The notes: a model not told the origin generated them from the letters alone. DNA of 64,000 bases from Pseudoalteromonas ulvae UL12 (GCF_014925405.1 NZ_AQHJ01000024.1:1-64000); one strand, 5' to 3'; counted from the stretch's first letter, positions 1 to 8,977 are shown. A program made the numbers and translations.

Positions 1-50
1 GCAACACCAAATAAACTGAGTATCAAAAATTCCACATTTTTACCCGAGTA
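1..50. other. Edge of a further integron cassette, no gene seen
   Basis: This stretch lies beyond the first attC site when the array is read leftwards, so it should be the start of the next cassette. Both strands have early stops and I see no start codon with a usable reading frame before the window ends. Confidence 0.4.
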
Positions 51-123
51 ACATAACGCCGTGCTCACCGGTAGATTAGGAGCGAAGCGAGTAATTTATC
101 CGTGTGCAGCAATTTGTTATGTG
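51..123 (-). repeat. attC recombination site of the nuclease-like cassette
   Basis: Read on the minus strand it begins with the core CACATAAC and ends with GGCGTTATGT, the inverse core sites expected of an attC. Between them the sequence is an imperfect palindrome: GGTAGATTA near 70-78 faces TAATTTATCC near 92-101. The stop codon of the 117-1844 gene lies inside the first core site, which is normal for compact cassettes. Confidence 0.8.
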
Positions 124-1844
124 CATTCTTCAACCTCTTGCATCGTACAAAACTCTAACTGACCAATCTTCCATCGTGTCGTAGGTTCTGAGAGATGAGT
201 AATCCTCTCAGTTTTATCTTGACTTTCTTTCAGCGAGTTAAATAAATCCATAAGTACTGGGCTGGGGTAATCTCTTTTAACGATTTGACTACAATTATAG
301 AATTGTGGCCAATTTGAGAATGCTGTGTCTTCACTGCCGAGGATTGATCTCAGTGAATGAGCATAATGCCTTGATAGAGCAATGCGGAAGATATTAAATT
401 CGTCAGGCCAGTCACTATCTAATTGAAATGTAGACTTTACACCCTGATTGCCAACTGTTATCAGCCATTTTTCCACTGCATCCATCCAGCTTGATATTTG
501 CTTATTTAGTCGATCAGTTCTGATAGATTTTGCGTGTATATCAGCACCATACAACTCTTGATGCTTGAGTTGTACTAGCAATATTGTGCCGGTTTTTTTC
601 TCTAACACGACCAAATCTATGTCGGATATGACTTGCTTGTTTGTGCGTATTTTAATGTTTTCTAAATAGCTCAAATTTTTAATAGAATCATTTAAAACTC
701 TTCTGCACGCACGCTGAAAAGACATTTCCCTGCTTGTTTGGTTCTTATCATAGTCTTTGGGGAAGTAAAATCTAAGTGATTCAAGCATGTATCTAACTGG
801 TTCGGAGTGCGCGCCGAATATTGATTTAATTAGGCCTGTCTCTGAATTCCTTATGAATATTGGGTGGGGGCTTCCAGGGGCGTCAATAATATCCAGACTG
901 TCACGACTATAAGTTAACACTTCAAATATTCTTTTTGCTTGTTCGATTGAGATTTCGCTAAACTCTTTATAGTAAGAGCCGAAATAATTAACCGCATCAT
1001 GTAAACTTTCAACAAATGTATCTACATCAGCGCTAATTGTAAGAATATCTTCCAGTCTGATTTCAGGGTGCTTTTCGATCAAAACCTTGCAGCAATGATA
1101 ATGCCTCAAGCTACTAGAGATCATGAACTTGAGCCCTAACATATAGTGCTGCATTCTAATTCCACCAAACTCAACAGCATAGTGAAAACTGTCATAACCT
1201 TCTTGAAGGCTGACTTCATGTGTTGCCAGTGCAAAAAAGTACTCATCTAGAGCTGGATCAGATTCATAACCAATAAAGTGATCCATGAAAGGGTAAACAA
1301 GGTCATAAATCTTCTCTGTAACGTTGCTTTCGATCTCTTTCCATTCTTTAAGTGATTTAACCCCATTAAATAGCCGTCTGGACTCTCTATAATAGTGTTC
1401 TAATACTCCTCTTTCATGAAAGTCATCATCATAAATATCTTGTGGAAGTGTAATTAAAAAATTATTCTCACCTAAGTTTTCAATCTTTCCGATTCCCTTT
1501 GAAACAGTTTGAGCAACACGTCGGCCATGCTGGATCATTCCCAATCCAGAAACCATTTGCAATGCTTTCACTGACATATCAGCTTGCCTGCGAAAGGTAA
1601 GAACAGGTGCATCAAAGCTAGCTCGACTTCCCAGTGCCAGCTTAATCAGCCGGGAAGTACCTATTTGTAAAATATATAGCTGTTCTTGTTCCTGTTCGGT
1701 AGGATCGTTCAGGTTGGAGTAATACCAGTCAAGCTCATTTACTGCACAGCGCAGAATCCAACCAACATTATCTTTTTCCAAAATAGGGATAATTTTGGAT
1801 TCTTCCTTATTTAGCGCCTTAAAAAAAGCTTTCAAAGTTTGCAC
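117..1844 (-). CDS. Integron cassette protein with PD-(D/E)XK nuclease-like core
   Basis: A 575-residue protein that I cannot assign to a named family. Residues about 385-450 look like a PD-(D/E)XK nuclease core: the segment ISDIDLVVLEKKTG followed by LLVQLKH gives D408, D410, Q425 and K427, the D...(E/Q)xK pattern on neighbouring beta strands. The first 350 residues have no motif I know, no signal peptide and no clear membrane segment, so the protein is probably cytoplasmic. The gene is the body of an integron cassette: the GTG start (1842-1844) lies about 30 bases from one attC and the stop codon falls inside the next. No Shine-Dalgarno sequence is visible before the GTG, so the exact start is uncertain. 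A nuclease core carried on a mobile cassette makes a defence role possible, but this is inference from fold pattern and context only. Confidence 0.7.
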   Translation of the reverse strand: MQTLKAFFKALNKEESKIIPILEKDNVGWILRCAVNELDWYYSNLNDPTEQEQEQLYILQIGTSRLIKLALGSRASFDAPVLTFRRQADMSVKALQMVSGLGMIQHGRRVAQTVSKGIGKIENLGENNFLITLPQDIYDDDFHERGVLEHYYRESRRLFNGVKSLKEWKEIESNVTEKIYDLVYPFMDHFIGYESDPALDEYFFALATHEVSLQEGYDSFHYAVEFGGIRMQHYMLGLKFMISSSLRHYHCCKVLIEKHPEIRLEDILTISADVDTFVESLHDAVNYFGSYYKEFSEISIEQAKRIFEVLTYSRDSLDIIDAPGSPHPIFIRNSETGLIKSIFGAHSEPVRYMLESLRFYFPKDYDKNQTSREMSFQRACRRVLNDSIKNLSYLENIKIRTNKQVISDIDLVVLEKKTGTILLVQLKHQELYGADIHAKSIRTDRLNKQISSWMDAVEKWLITVGNQGVKSTFQLDSDWPDEFNIFRIALSRHYAHSLRSILGSEDTAFSNWPQFYNCSQIVKRDYPSPVLMDLFNSLKESQDKTERITHLSEPTTRWKIGQLEFCTMQEVEECT

Positions 1845-1874
1845 AAGTTATCGCTCGATGGTTGGCTGTGAGGC

Positions 1875-1975
1875 ACATAACGCCTCATTCAGAGGCAAAA
1901 AATAGTTGGTTAAAATAAGCGACGCAGGAGCAAAAACCAACTGTTTTTTTGTCCTTTGGAATGACTTGTTATAAG
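1875..1975 (-). repeat. attC site of the middle cassette
   Basis: On the minus strand it runs from the core CTTATAACAAG to GGCGTTATGT. The arms AGTTGGTT (about 1904-1911) and AACCAACT (about 1935-1942) form a perfect inner stem around a short spacer. It directly follows the stop codon of the 1977-2516 gene, as expected for the 3' end of a cassette. Confidence 0.85.
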
Positions 1976-1976
1976 C

Positions 1977-2516
1977 CTATTCACCATACCACTCTGGTTT
2001 TGGTTCTTTTGAGTTCCAAGCCCAGTCTCTCAAAGTTTCAATGACGTATTCACGATTATACTTATCGTAGTATGTTGGATTAAGTCCTGTACTTTGAAAG
2101 TCATCTAATTTATTTACTTCAAAGCAAGCCTCATCATCGTCTTTTCGAGATGTAATCAACGTTCCGTTTTTACCACCAAATTGAGGAAGTAAACCCGTAA
2201 TTTGATATTCTTCGCCATCTGAACCAGTGAACTCATATGGAGATATAAATTCTATACCCAAATCTTTTGCTGCATTTAACCAAGCTTTCTGGGGACGGTT
2301 AAACAGAGACTCTAATAAGTCCACATTTTCATTGTCTGGCGCATCTATATCTTTATAAATGACAAAATCAACGAAACCATCTTCATCGAAGGAAACAACC
2401 CAACGCTCTGAAAATGCTTCAACTTCTACATCAACGCACCCGATATGTTCTCGGTACTCTAAACGAAGTGGAAATTTTTTTTCTCTCATTCGAGCTAAGA
2501 ACTCAAAAAGTTTCAT
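1977..2516 (-). CDS. Integron cassette protein of unknown function
   Basis: A 179-residue acidic protein, rich in Asp, Glu, Trp and Tyr, with no signal peptide or membrane helix. I do not recognise the family. The C-terminal part (NPTYYDKYNREYVIETLRDW) and the mixed alpha/beta look recall small immunity-type or SMI1-like proteins, but no diagnostic motif supports that. The start ATG (2514-2516) sits 15-20 bases from the attC to its right and the stop touches the attC to its left, so the whole gene fills one cassette. It would be expressed from the integron promoter or from its own weak promoter. Confidence 0.75.
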   Translation of the reverse strand: MKLFEFLARMREKKFPLRLEYREHIGCVDVEVEAFSERWVVSFDEDGFVDFVIYKDIDAPDNENVDLLESLFNRPQKAWLNAAKDLGIEFISPYEFTGSDGEEYQITGLLPQFGGKNGTLITSRKDDDEACFEVNKLDDFQSTGLNPTYYDKYNREYVIETLRDWAWNSKEPKPEWYGE

Positions 2517-2531
2517 CGGAATCCTAAAGGC

Positions 2532-2621
2532 TTATAACGCCTTGCTAAGCGGCGTGAAACAGTTGGCTAAACTCGCGAGGAACGAGCGTGAGCCAACTGT
2601 TACACGTCCGTTTAAGCAACT
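2532..2621 (-). repeat. attC site, larger part, cut by the IS110 element
   Basis: This is most of the attC of the 3842-4297 cassette. The arms AACAGTTGGCT (2558-2568) and AGCCAACTGTT (2591-2601) pair perfectly. The outer arm TTGCTAAGCGG (2542-2552) matches the reverse complement of CCGTTTAAGCAA (2608-2619) with few changes. The second core site is missing here: after AAGCAACT (2614-2621) the sequence switches to IS DNA, and the rest resumes at 3828. Confidence 0.85.
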
Positions 2622-2665
2622 TGTATGGATAATAAACCCATCTAATTATTCTTTTAAACCAAGTT

Positions 2666-2823
2666 CGGGTAATGTGAGACCCAGGCTTTAGCTGCAACTA
2701 AAGCTCTCTTTTGTGGTAGTTCGATTAAGCGATGGATCCTCTGTTGAGAGACCGATAACAAGAATGAACGCCACAAAAGACTCCAAGCATCACACTCGAA
2801 TAGTCTACTGGGTCTCGAACCCG
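2666..2823 (+). ncRNA. Predicted IS110 bridge (seeker) RNA
   Basis: The region folds well by eye. CGGGT (2666-2670) pairs with ACCCG (2819-2823), and GAGACCCAG (2676-2684) with CTGGGTCTC (2808-2816). A hairpin GCTTTAG/CTAAAGC fills 2685-2704. TCTTTTGTGG (2707-2716) pairs perfectly with CCACAAAAGA (2771-2780) and closes a 54-base loop. In that loop, 2725-2733 can pair with one strand of the left attC flank and 2756-2762 with the other strand of the right flank, which is how IS110 bridge RNAs specify their target. A second loop (2783-2801) ends at 2800-2806, identical to the last seven bases of the right IS end before the core. RNA boundaries and expression are not shown by sequence alone. Confidence 0.7.
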
Positions 2824-2844
2824 CATTATGCAAGCAAGAGTTAG

Positions 2845-3801
<957 letters not shown>

Positions 3802-3827
3802 AATTAGCTATTGACGCCATAGTCTCT

Positions 3828-3837
3828 TGTTAAATGG
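3828..3837 (-). repeat. Remaining end of the split attC site
   Basis: TGTTAAATGG completes the attC cut at 2621. On the minus strand the core reads ATTTAAC, a perfect match to the RYYYAAC consensus, followed directly by the cassette stop codon at 3842-3844. Confidence 0.75.
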
Positions 3838-3841
3838 CTAC

Positions 3842-4297
3842 TTAGTCGCTTAACTTAATGTCTTCGCTAATTAACTTTTCAATTTCAACTGATAAGGCTT
3901 TGGCAACCTTAGATTTTTCCATCAGCTCGAAACGTTGCTCTTTAGTTATTTTGGTGGAATTCAAATCTGCAATATAAAAACATTGATCAAAATAGTTTTT
4001 TAATTTGTCAGCAATTTTCCCACAAAAATAAAAGCGAGCATTCCGCGAGCCATAATAAAATTTATGTATGTGCTCTCTCTCTGCGGTATCTGCTTTTTGC
4101 TCCATATGCATTTTCAGTTCAAAAAATGCATCATAAATTTCCTTTTTATGGCCATGTAAACTAATTTTATTAGCCTTATGAGCTTCACTCCATGCCCAAC
4201 GAGCATACAGAGCAGATAATGCCGCAACCAAAATCGCTGCAAAAGCTAACCAATCACTAGTATCCAAATTTAACTCCGAATCAAATAATACACACAT
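3842..4297 (-). CDS. First integron cassette: small membrane-anchored protein
   Basis: About 151 residues from the ATG at 4295-4297 (MCVLFDSELN). An upstream TTG would add four residues but lies in the recombination site. Residues about 12-35 (SDWLAFAAILVAALSALYARWAW) form one membrane helix. The remaining 115 residues are charged and helical, with a possible short coiled coil near the end (KSKVAKALSVEIEKLISED). I do not recognise the family; similar small one-helix proteins are common in integron cassettes. It is the cassette closest to the integrase and therefore the most recently captured and best expressed in the usual model. Its attC is now separated by the IS110 insertion. Confidence 0.75.
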   Translation of the reverse strand: MCVLFDSELNLDTSDWLAFAAILVAALSALYARWAWSEAHKANKISLHGHKKEIYDAFFELKMHMEQKADTAEREHIHKFYYGSRNARFYFCGKIADKLKNYFDQCFYIADLNSTKITKEQRFELMEKSKVAKALSVEIEKLISEDIKLSD

Positions 4298-4330
4298 GCC
4301 ATTTAACAATTTAATATCGAGCGATTGGGT
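4290..4330 (-). other. attI-like junction between integron platform and first cassette
   Basis: ATTTAAC at 4301-4307 reads GTTAAAT on the minus strand, followed by GGC. The same GTTAAATGGC occurs at the other end of this cassette (3829-3838), as expected when a cassette has inserted at attI. The integrase gene starts about 220 bases away in the opposite direction. The limits of attI cannot be set by eye. Confidence 0.6.
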
Positions 4331-4462
4331 CGTTTTTCTGCCGTGAACCGTCTCGAGTTTCTACTTCAGGAATTTTTATCACATTGGATAACATATTGCT
4401 ACAAAAAGCTTTCTACCTCTAAGGCTAAAATTGCTTTGGGGTGAAAACGACCCAATCGCTCG
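4318..4462. repeat. 19-bp inverted repeat in the attI-intI spacer
   Basis: CGAGCGATTGGGTCGTTTT (4318-4336) is repeated inverted and without change at 4444-4462. The two arms are 107 bases apart and one further base pair follows after a single extra T. The right arm ends 5 bases before a TTGACT -35-like hexamer of the intI promoter (4468-4473). The function is unknown; the arms could form a long hairpin or mark the ends of a small element. Confidence 0.85.
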
Positions 4463-4493
4463 TTTTCTTGACTATACGAGAAACTCACTAACA

Positions 4494-4509
4494 CTGTATA
4501 TATATACAT
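4494..4509 (+). promoter_or_regulatory. LexA (SOS) box in the intI promoter
   Basis: CTGTATATATATACAT matches the gammaproteobacterial LexA consensus CTG-N10-CAG at all but the last base and has the typical TATATA centre. It lies 15 bases before the intI start codon and just upstream of the CAGGAAAG ribosome binding site, so LexA would block transcription of the integrase. SOS control of integron integrases is established in Vibrio and in mobile integrons. Confidence 0.75.
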
Positions 4510-4523
4510 ACAGGAAAGTATCT

Positions 4524-5757
4524 ATGAAAACGCACTCACCGTTTCTTAACCACATTTATGATTTTATGTTAACTCGACAATACTCGTTAAGGTCAATCAA
4601 GCCATACCTTAAATGGATTTCGTCTTTTATCCATTTTCATAATAAGCGTCATCCAGCGTCAATGGGTGATAATGAGGTCGAACAGTACCTTGATCATTTA
4701 GTCTTAAACGACAATGTATCACCCAAAACTCAAGCAACAGCGTTAAACGCACTGGTCTTTTAATATACCCTATCAACTTGAAGATGCATGTTTCAGAGCA
4801 CCATCGTGTTTTCAATACTAGGCACGCTAATGCAGGAATGTAGGCACCTTTTAAATTATCGTAACAACGTAGTGGAAACACGGTGGCGCTTCCAAAGGGC
4901 AAGTTTTACAAGCGTTTATGCTGCGTTATTGATTTTGATAAGGGGAAAGCCATTACCTGCAATCAATGCCTTGCCTAAACGCTTGTAAATTCTTGCTGAA
5001 ATCAAGCATCTCCAGGTTGATTGGGTATAAACACATTATTAAACAAGAGCTCAATTGCTCGTTGAACTTTGTGAGGAGTAAACGTCAATCAAAACTTCCG
5101 ATCGTGATGACACCCGAAGAGGTCAAACTGCTTATGTCGCATTTGGGCAAACGCTATTATTTAATTGCAGGATTAATGTATGGTAGTGGTTTACGAGTGA
5201 TGGAAGCTGTCCAGCTTAGGGTTCAAGATATTGATTTTGACTATAAGTGTGTCTGTGTTTGGAACGGCAAAGGTAACAAACACAGAATAGTCACCTTGGC
5301 AGCTGAGCTATTTCCATTACTTAGAAATCAAATCCATCAGGTAGACGAATACTTAAAACTCGACCTACAAAACCCAACGTTTGCGGGCGTTTGGATGCCG
5401 CATGCGCTAGCTAAAAAATATCCAAGCGCCAATAAATCATTGCCTTGGCAGTATCTTTTTCCATCTTACAAACTCAGTGCTGATCCCGAAACGGGTGAAA
5501 TCCGTCGTCATCACTTTCATGAAACCGGGATCCGAAAAGCAATCAAACAGGCTGCCAAAGCAGCACATTTAGCAAAACCCATTACACCACATACACTGCG
5601 CCATTCTTTTGCAACACACATGCTGCAAAATGGCGCAGATATTCGTACTGTACAATCACAATTGGGGCATTCGGATGTCAAGACCACGCAAATTTACACT
5701 CATGTTTTACAGCAAGGTGCTAATGGCGTTGTTAGCCCGCTGTCTAAACTGCTTTAA
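4524..5757 (+). pseudogene. intI: Integron integrase IntI, split by a MITE-like insertion
   Basis: The N-terminal SAM-like core-binding part runs from MKTHSPFLNHIYDF (ATG 4524-4526, ribosome site AGGAAAG) to LNALVF, where a stop appears at 4761-4763. The catalytic part resumes in another frame at about 5026 with YKHIIKQELNCSLNFVRSKRQSKLPIV and continues to the stop at 5757. It keeps the tyrosine recombinase residues: Arg in GSGLRVMEAVQLR, HTLRHSF, LGHSDVKTTQIY. It also keeps the integron-specific segment around KSLPWQYLFPS before the HxxR box. Joining the halves across 4764-5029 gives a normal IntI, so the cause is a 266-bp insertion. A residual product from an internal start (ATG 4966 or later) would lack the N-terminal domain. 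The gene points away from the cassettes, the standard integron arrangement. Confidence 0.9.
4764..5029. mobile_element. MITE-like element with long terminal inverted repeats
   Basis: The left end TATACCCTATCAACTTGAAG and the inverted right end TATACCCAATCAACCTGGAG agree at 16 of 20 positions or better, and the match continues through AGATGC and TTTCAG to about 33 bases. The 266-bp element has no coding capacity beyond short frames, so it must be mobilised in trans. The target duplication cannot be fixed; TA or TATA is likely from the flanks. It interrupts intI between residue F79 and YKHIIKQ. Confidence 0.8.
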
Positions 5758-5845
5758 TAATCAATGTGGTTATTTATACAAATACTGTAAATTTTGAACA
5801 TCGACGTTTTTTATGGTTAAAAAAGCTATCATTCAAGGCTGTTGA

Positions 5846-5903
5846 GTCGGGCTAAAGCCCGACCTACAATTTACACACAAAACAAGTCGCGACATAAAGT
5901 CGC
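5846..5903. repeat. Two REP-like palindromes
   Basis: GTCGGGCTAAAGCCCGAC (5846-5863) is a perfect 7-bp-stem palindrome followed by CTAC. GCGACATAAAGTCGC (5889-5903) is a second one followed by TGCTAC. Both have the form of intergenic extragenic palindromes in which the same short tail follows a GC-rich stem. They lie in the 259-bp gap between intI and ybiT. Confidence 0.6.
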
Positions 5904-5940
5904 TGCTACGAAACAAGTTACACGGATACATGCAGGTAAC

Positions 5941-5966
5941 AAAAAACCGGCTTTCGCCGGTTTTTT
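5941..5966. terminator. Bidirectional rho-independent terminator
   Basis: AAAAAACCGGC and GCCGGTTTTTT pair perfectly around TTTC. The run of T on one strand and A on the other lets it stop transcription from both the integrase side and ybiT. Confidence 0.9.
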
Positions 5967-6016
5967 TAATCGTGATATTAATCACTTATAAGTGAATAAA
6001 GTATGGCTCGCCTAAC

Positions 6017-7630
6017 TTAGCGCACACCTAATAGCGCAGCTTGCTCTGCTTGACTGGCTAAGTATTCATCAAACGTACCGTGAAAATTCACCACTTTTTT
6101 ATCTTTAATGTCGATGATGCGTGTCGCAAGAGATGAGACAAACTCACGGTCGTGGCTGACAAAAATCAACGTACCGTGGTAGTCTTTTAACGCGTTATTT
6201 AATGCTTCAATGGCTTCCATATCCATATGATTGGTTGGCTCATCCATAATCAGCACGTTGATGTCTTGCATCATCAATTTGCCAAATAATAAGCGATTTT
6301 TTTCACCACCCGAACAATTTTTAGCTTTTTTATTCGCGTCGTCAGCGGTAAATAATAACCGCCCTAACATAGCACGCACCATTAAATCATTGTGCTTAGC
6401 GGTGCGCCACTGTGACATCCAGTCAAATAAAGTTAAGTCGTTATCAAAGTCTTTGGTGCTGTCCTGTGGGCAATAACCAATTGAGGCATTTTCAGACCAT
6501 TTGATGACCCCTTCATTTGCGTTTAGCTCATTGATTAAACAGCGTAAAAAGGTCGTTTTACCCACGCCGTTTTCGCCAATGATCGCAAGCTTTGCTCCAG
6601 CTTCTAAAATCAACTCGCCTTTAGAAAATAACACTTCGCCGTCAAAGCCATGGCCAAAATCTTCTAAAATAAGCGCCTGACGGTGCATTTTTTTACCTTC
6701 ATCAAAACGCAATGAAGGCGAAATGCGACTCGTCGATTTCACCTCGTCTAGGGTGATTTTTTCCATGCGTTTTGCACGCGAGCTGGCTTGTTTTGCTTTT
6801 GACGCATTGGCACCAAAGCGATTGACAAAATCTTGTAATTCTTCGATTTCAGATTGTTTTTTCGCATTGCCAGCGAGTAATTGCTCGCGGATCAATGACG
6901 AGGCTTCAACAAACTTTTCGTAGTTACCTGGGTAAATGCGCAGCTCACCGTAGTCGATGTCTGCCATGTGTGTGCACACTGCATTTAAAAAGTGACGATC
7001 GTGCGAGATGATGATCATGGTGCATTTACGCTGATTCAATTCGTTTTCGAGCCAGCTAATGGTATGAATATCAAGGTTATTGGTCGGCTCATCGAGCAAT
7101 AAAATATCTGGGTTTGCAAACAAAGCTTGTGCCAATAACACACGCAGTTTCCAACCTGGTGCCACTTGCGACATTAAACCAAAGTGAAATTCTTCTTCAA
7201 TGCCCGCTTTTAATAAAATTTCGCCTGCACGACTTTCGGCGCTGTAACCGTCCATTTCACCGTATTGACTTTCAAGATCGCCGACACGCATGCCATCTTC
7301 TTCGCTCATTTCGGGTAACGCATAAATACGGTCACGTTCTTGTTTGACTTTCCAAAGCTCAGTGTCACCCATAATAACAGTGTCAACTACTGTGAACTGC
7401 TCAAAAGCAAACTGATCTTGGCTCAAGTTACCGACTTTTAGACCCGGTGTGATTGAGACGTTGCCCGATGTCGGTGTTAACACCCCGCTCAGGATTTTCA
7501 TAAAGGTTGATTTACCACATCCATTTGCACCGATTAAACCATAGCGGTTACCGTTGCCAAATTTAGCTGAAATATTTTCGAACAAAGGTTCTGCACCAAA
7601 CTGCATGGTGATATTTGCGGTTGAGATCAA
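6017..7630 (-). CDS. ybiT: ABC-F family ATPase YbiT
   Basis: A 537-residue protein with two ABC ATPase domains and no membrane segments. Domain 1 has Walker [10 protein letters not shown] near residue 35 and Walker [13 protein letters not shown]; domain 2 has GENGVGKTT, the signature CSGGEKNRL and [11 protein letters not shown]. The linker between them ([17 protein letters not shown] region) is the charged P-site tRNA interaction motif of ABC-F proteins. Sequence and length follow E. coli YbiT closely. ABC-F proteins act on ribosomes in translation or antibiotic protection; the specific role of YbiT is not settled. It is a single gene, ending at the terminator at 5941-5966. Confidence 0.95.
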   Translation of the reverse strand: MISTANITMQFGAEPLFENISAKFGNGNRYGLIGANGCGKSTFMKILSGVLTPTSGNVSITPGLKVGNLSQDQFAFEQFTVVDTVIMGDTELWKVKQERDRIYALPEMSEEDGMRVGDLESQYGEMDGYSAESRAGEILLKAGIEEEFHFGLMSQVAPGWKLRVLLAQALFANPDILLLDEPTNNLDIHTISWLENELNQRKCTMIIISHDRHFLNAVCTHMADIDYGELRIYPGNYEKFVEASSLIREQLLAGNAKKQSEIEELQDFVNRFGANASKAKQASSRAKRMEKITLDEVKSTSRISPSLRFDEGKKMHRQALILEDFGHGFDGEVLFSKGELILEAGAKLAIIGENGVGKTTFLRCLINELNANEGVIKWSENASIGYCPQDSTKDFDNDLTLFDWMSQWRTAKHNDLMVRAMLGRLLFTADDANKKAKNCSGGEKNRLLFGKLMMQDINVLIMDEPTNHMDMEAIEALNNALKDYHGTLIFVSHDREFVSSLATRIIDIKDKKVVNFHGTFDEYLASQAEQAALLGVR

Positions 7631-7839
7631 GATGAATTCCTAAACAAGCTGCATTACCGGCCATTTAAAAATGAACAAGTAATTAAAAAAAGATTGGTCT
7701 AAATGAGGGCGCAAATTATACAGAGCCTTTGCCCATGCTGTCGAGCAATGCTTGCTTTTATTATCTGTTCTCTTTAGATCGATATTCCAATAACATTGGA
7801 CCTTGAAATCACAATCGCAACAATATTAATCTCATGACA

Positions 7840-8397
7840 TTACGAATTTATTGACTTGATCAGCTTTAACACGGATTTAAATTCAGGCGCTAAGCAATCG
7901 CCCATCAATTCAAACAAGCACATTTCAACACTGGTTTGGCGCGCGCCAGCTTGCAGCATGTTAGCGATGGCCAGCTCTTTATTACTTAGAGTGCGCGATG
8001 AGAGGCATTCAGTTACTAACTCGACCTGCAACCCTTGAGATAATAAGCTCATGACGGTTTGATACACACAAATATGGGCTTCAATACCGACCACTAGCCA
8101 TTGAGTGATCCCTTCGTTGACTGATTGCTGTATCTTGTCAGTAAAGTCTGGATTGCCACAGGCATCAAAGGTCATTTTTGTGACAGGCGCAGTGGGTAAA
8201 TATTCAGCAAGGCTTTGCACTGTACCACCTAGTTTGTCGGGATTTTGCTCTACCGCCAATATTGGTAAGCCCAATAGTTGCGCGCCTTTTAACAGGGTTT
8301 GAGTCTGTGCAATCATTCGTTCACTGTTGTGAACTAAGGTTGCAAGGGTTCCCTGAATATCAATCACCAGTAAACCCGTGGTCTGTTTGTTTAACAC
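7840..8397 (-). CDS. Isochorismatase-like cysteine hydrolase
   Basis: A 185-residue protein of the isochorismatase / nicotinamidase superfamily. The triad is visible: Asp in LVIDIQGTL near residue 13, Lys in VTKMTFDACG near 94, Cys in VVGIEAHICVYQTVMSLL near 130, with the cis-peptide segment just before it. The C-terminal part is family-typical. The natural substrate cannot be read from sequence; close relatives are annotated as cysteine hydrolases. It overlaps the upstream XRE regulator gene by 7 bases, so the two are translated together and the regulator probably controls the pair. Confidence 0.88.
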   Translation of the reverse strand: MLNKQTTGLLVIDIQGTLATLVHNSERMIAQTQTLLKGAQLLGLPILAVEQNPDKLGGTVQSLAEYLPTAPVTKMTFDACGNPDFTDKIQQSVNEGITQWLVVGIEAHICVYQTVMSLLSQGLQVELVTECLSSRTLSNKELAIANMLQAGARQTSVEMCLFELMGDCLAPEFKSVLKLIKSINS

Positions 8398-8831
8398 TCT
8401 GCTGCTCCTTGGTGGATTTCGCGCTGTAAAACGGCCACTAATTGCCCTGTTTTACCTGTGTGCACGCTTTGGGCTAAGTCAGGTGTCAGAATTTGCACCA
8501 ATGACCAGCCTTCGAGGCCTTGTTGATTCAAGATACTCGCTAAATCAGGCAACGTCGATTTTTTAAGCCCGGCTAAAAACCCTTGATTGTTCTCTATGGT
8601 TAATGTTTTAAATTCATACTGCTTGAGGCTAGGTGTGAGCTGTTTATCAAACGTTGAAATTGCAACATCAAACGCCGCGGCGATGGCTTTTTTTGATTGT
8701 AAAGACGCATGCCCTTGGCTTTCGATGCGTTGGATGGTGCGAATATTCAGACCACTTGCGAGGGCTAATTCTTCTTGTGACCAAGCTTGTTCTTTACGTA
8801 GGGTGATAATACGTTGTGTATCGATGATCAT
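8391..8831 (-). CDS. XRE-type HTH regulator with C-terminal DUF4177-like domain
   Basis: 146 residues. Residues about 5-60 are a Cro/C1-type helix-turn-helix (LRKEQAWSQEELALASGLNIRTIQRIESQ). Residues about 68-143 (YEFKTLTIEN...LASILNQQGLEGWSLVQIL...LVAVLQREI) fit the small DUF4177 fold, including the LN..G.EGW motif. The ATG at 8829-8831 follows GGAGTCATT, a good ribosome site. Two direct repeats about 60-110 bases upstream are candidate operators for self-control. It is translationally coupled to the hydrolase downstream. Confidence 0.85.
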   Translation of the reverse strand: MIIDTQRIITLRKEQAWSQEELALASGLNIRTIQRIESQGHASLQSKKAIAAAFDVAISTFDKQLTPSLKQYEFKTLTIENNQGFLAGLKKSTLPDLASILNQQGLEGWSLVQILTPDLAQSVHTGKTGQLVAVLQREIHQGAAEC

Positions 8832-8887
8832 AATGACTCCTTGATTGTCTGTTAGTGTTTATCATCGCGTAACATGGGTGTCAGCGT

Positions 8888-8939
8888 CACGACAGTCTGG
8901 CGTTAATTACCCGACAATAACACGACAGTTTTACGTCAA
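8888..8939. promoter_or_regulatory. Pair of direct repeats upstream of the XRE gene
   Basis: CACGACAGTCTGGCGTTAA (8888-8906) and CACGACAGTTTTACGTCAA (8921-8939) match at 15 of 19 positions. Their spacing is 33 bases, about three helical turns. Position and spacing suit two operator sites on the same DNA face. Confidence 0.45.
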
Positions 8940-8977
8940 AAAGTCCATTTTGTTATTAATGTGCGTTATCAGAAGAT

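Noticed and set aside
2694..2699. GCAACT in the first hairpin as a target guide (identical to 2616-2621)
   Set aside because: It is a short match in a small hairpin loop; the larger loop holds two longer, correctly ordered and oriented matches.
4788..4988. 66-residue frame inside the intI interruption
   Set aside because: It sits between inverted repeats of a short element and has no recognisable protein features.
4764..5029. Group II intron in intI
   Set aside because: Far too short, no domain V-like hairpin at the end, and the ends are inverted repeats instead.
4524..5757. Simple frameshift or sequencing error in intI
   Set aside because: The lost frame spans 266 bp with clear terminal repeats and no integrase sequence, so it is an insertion.
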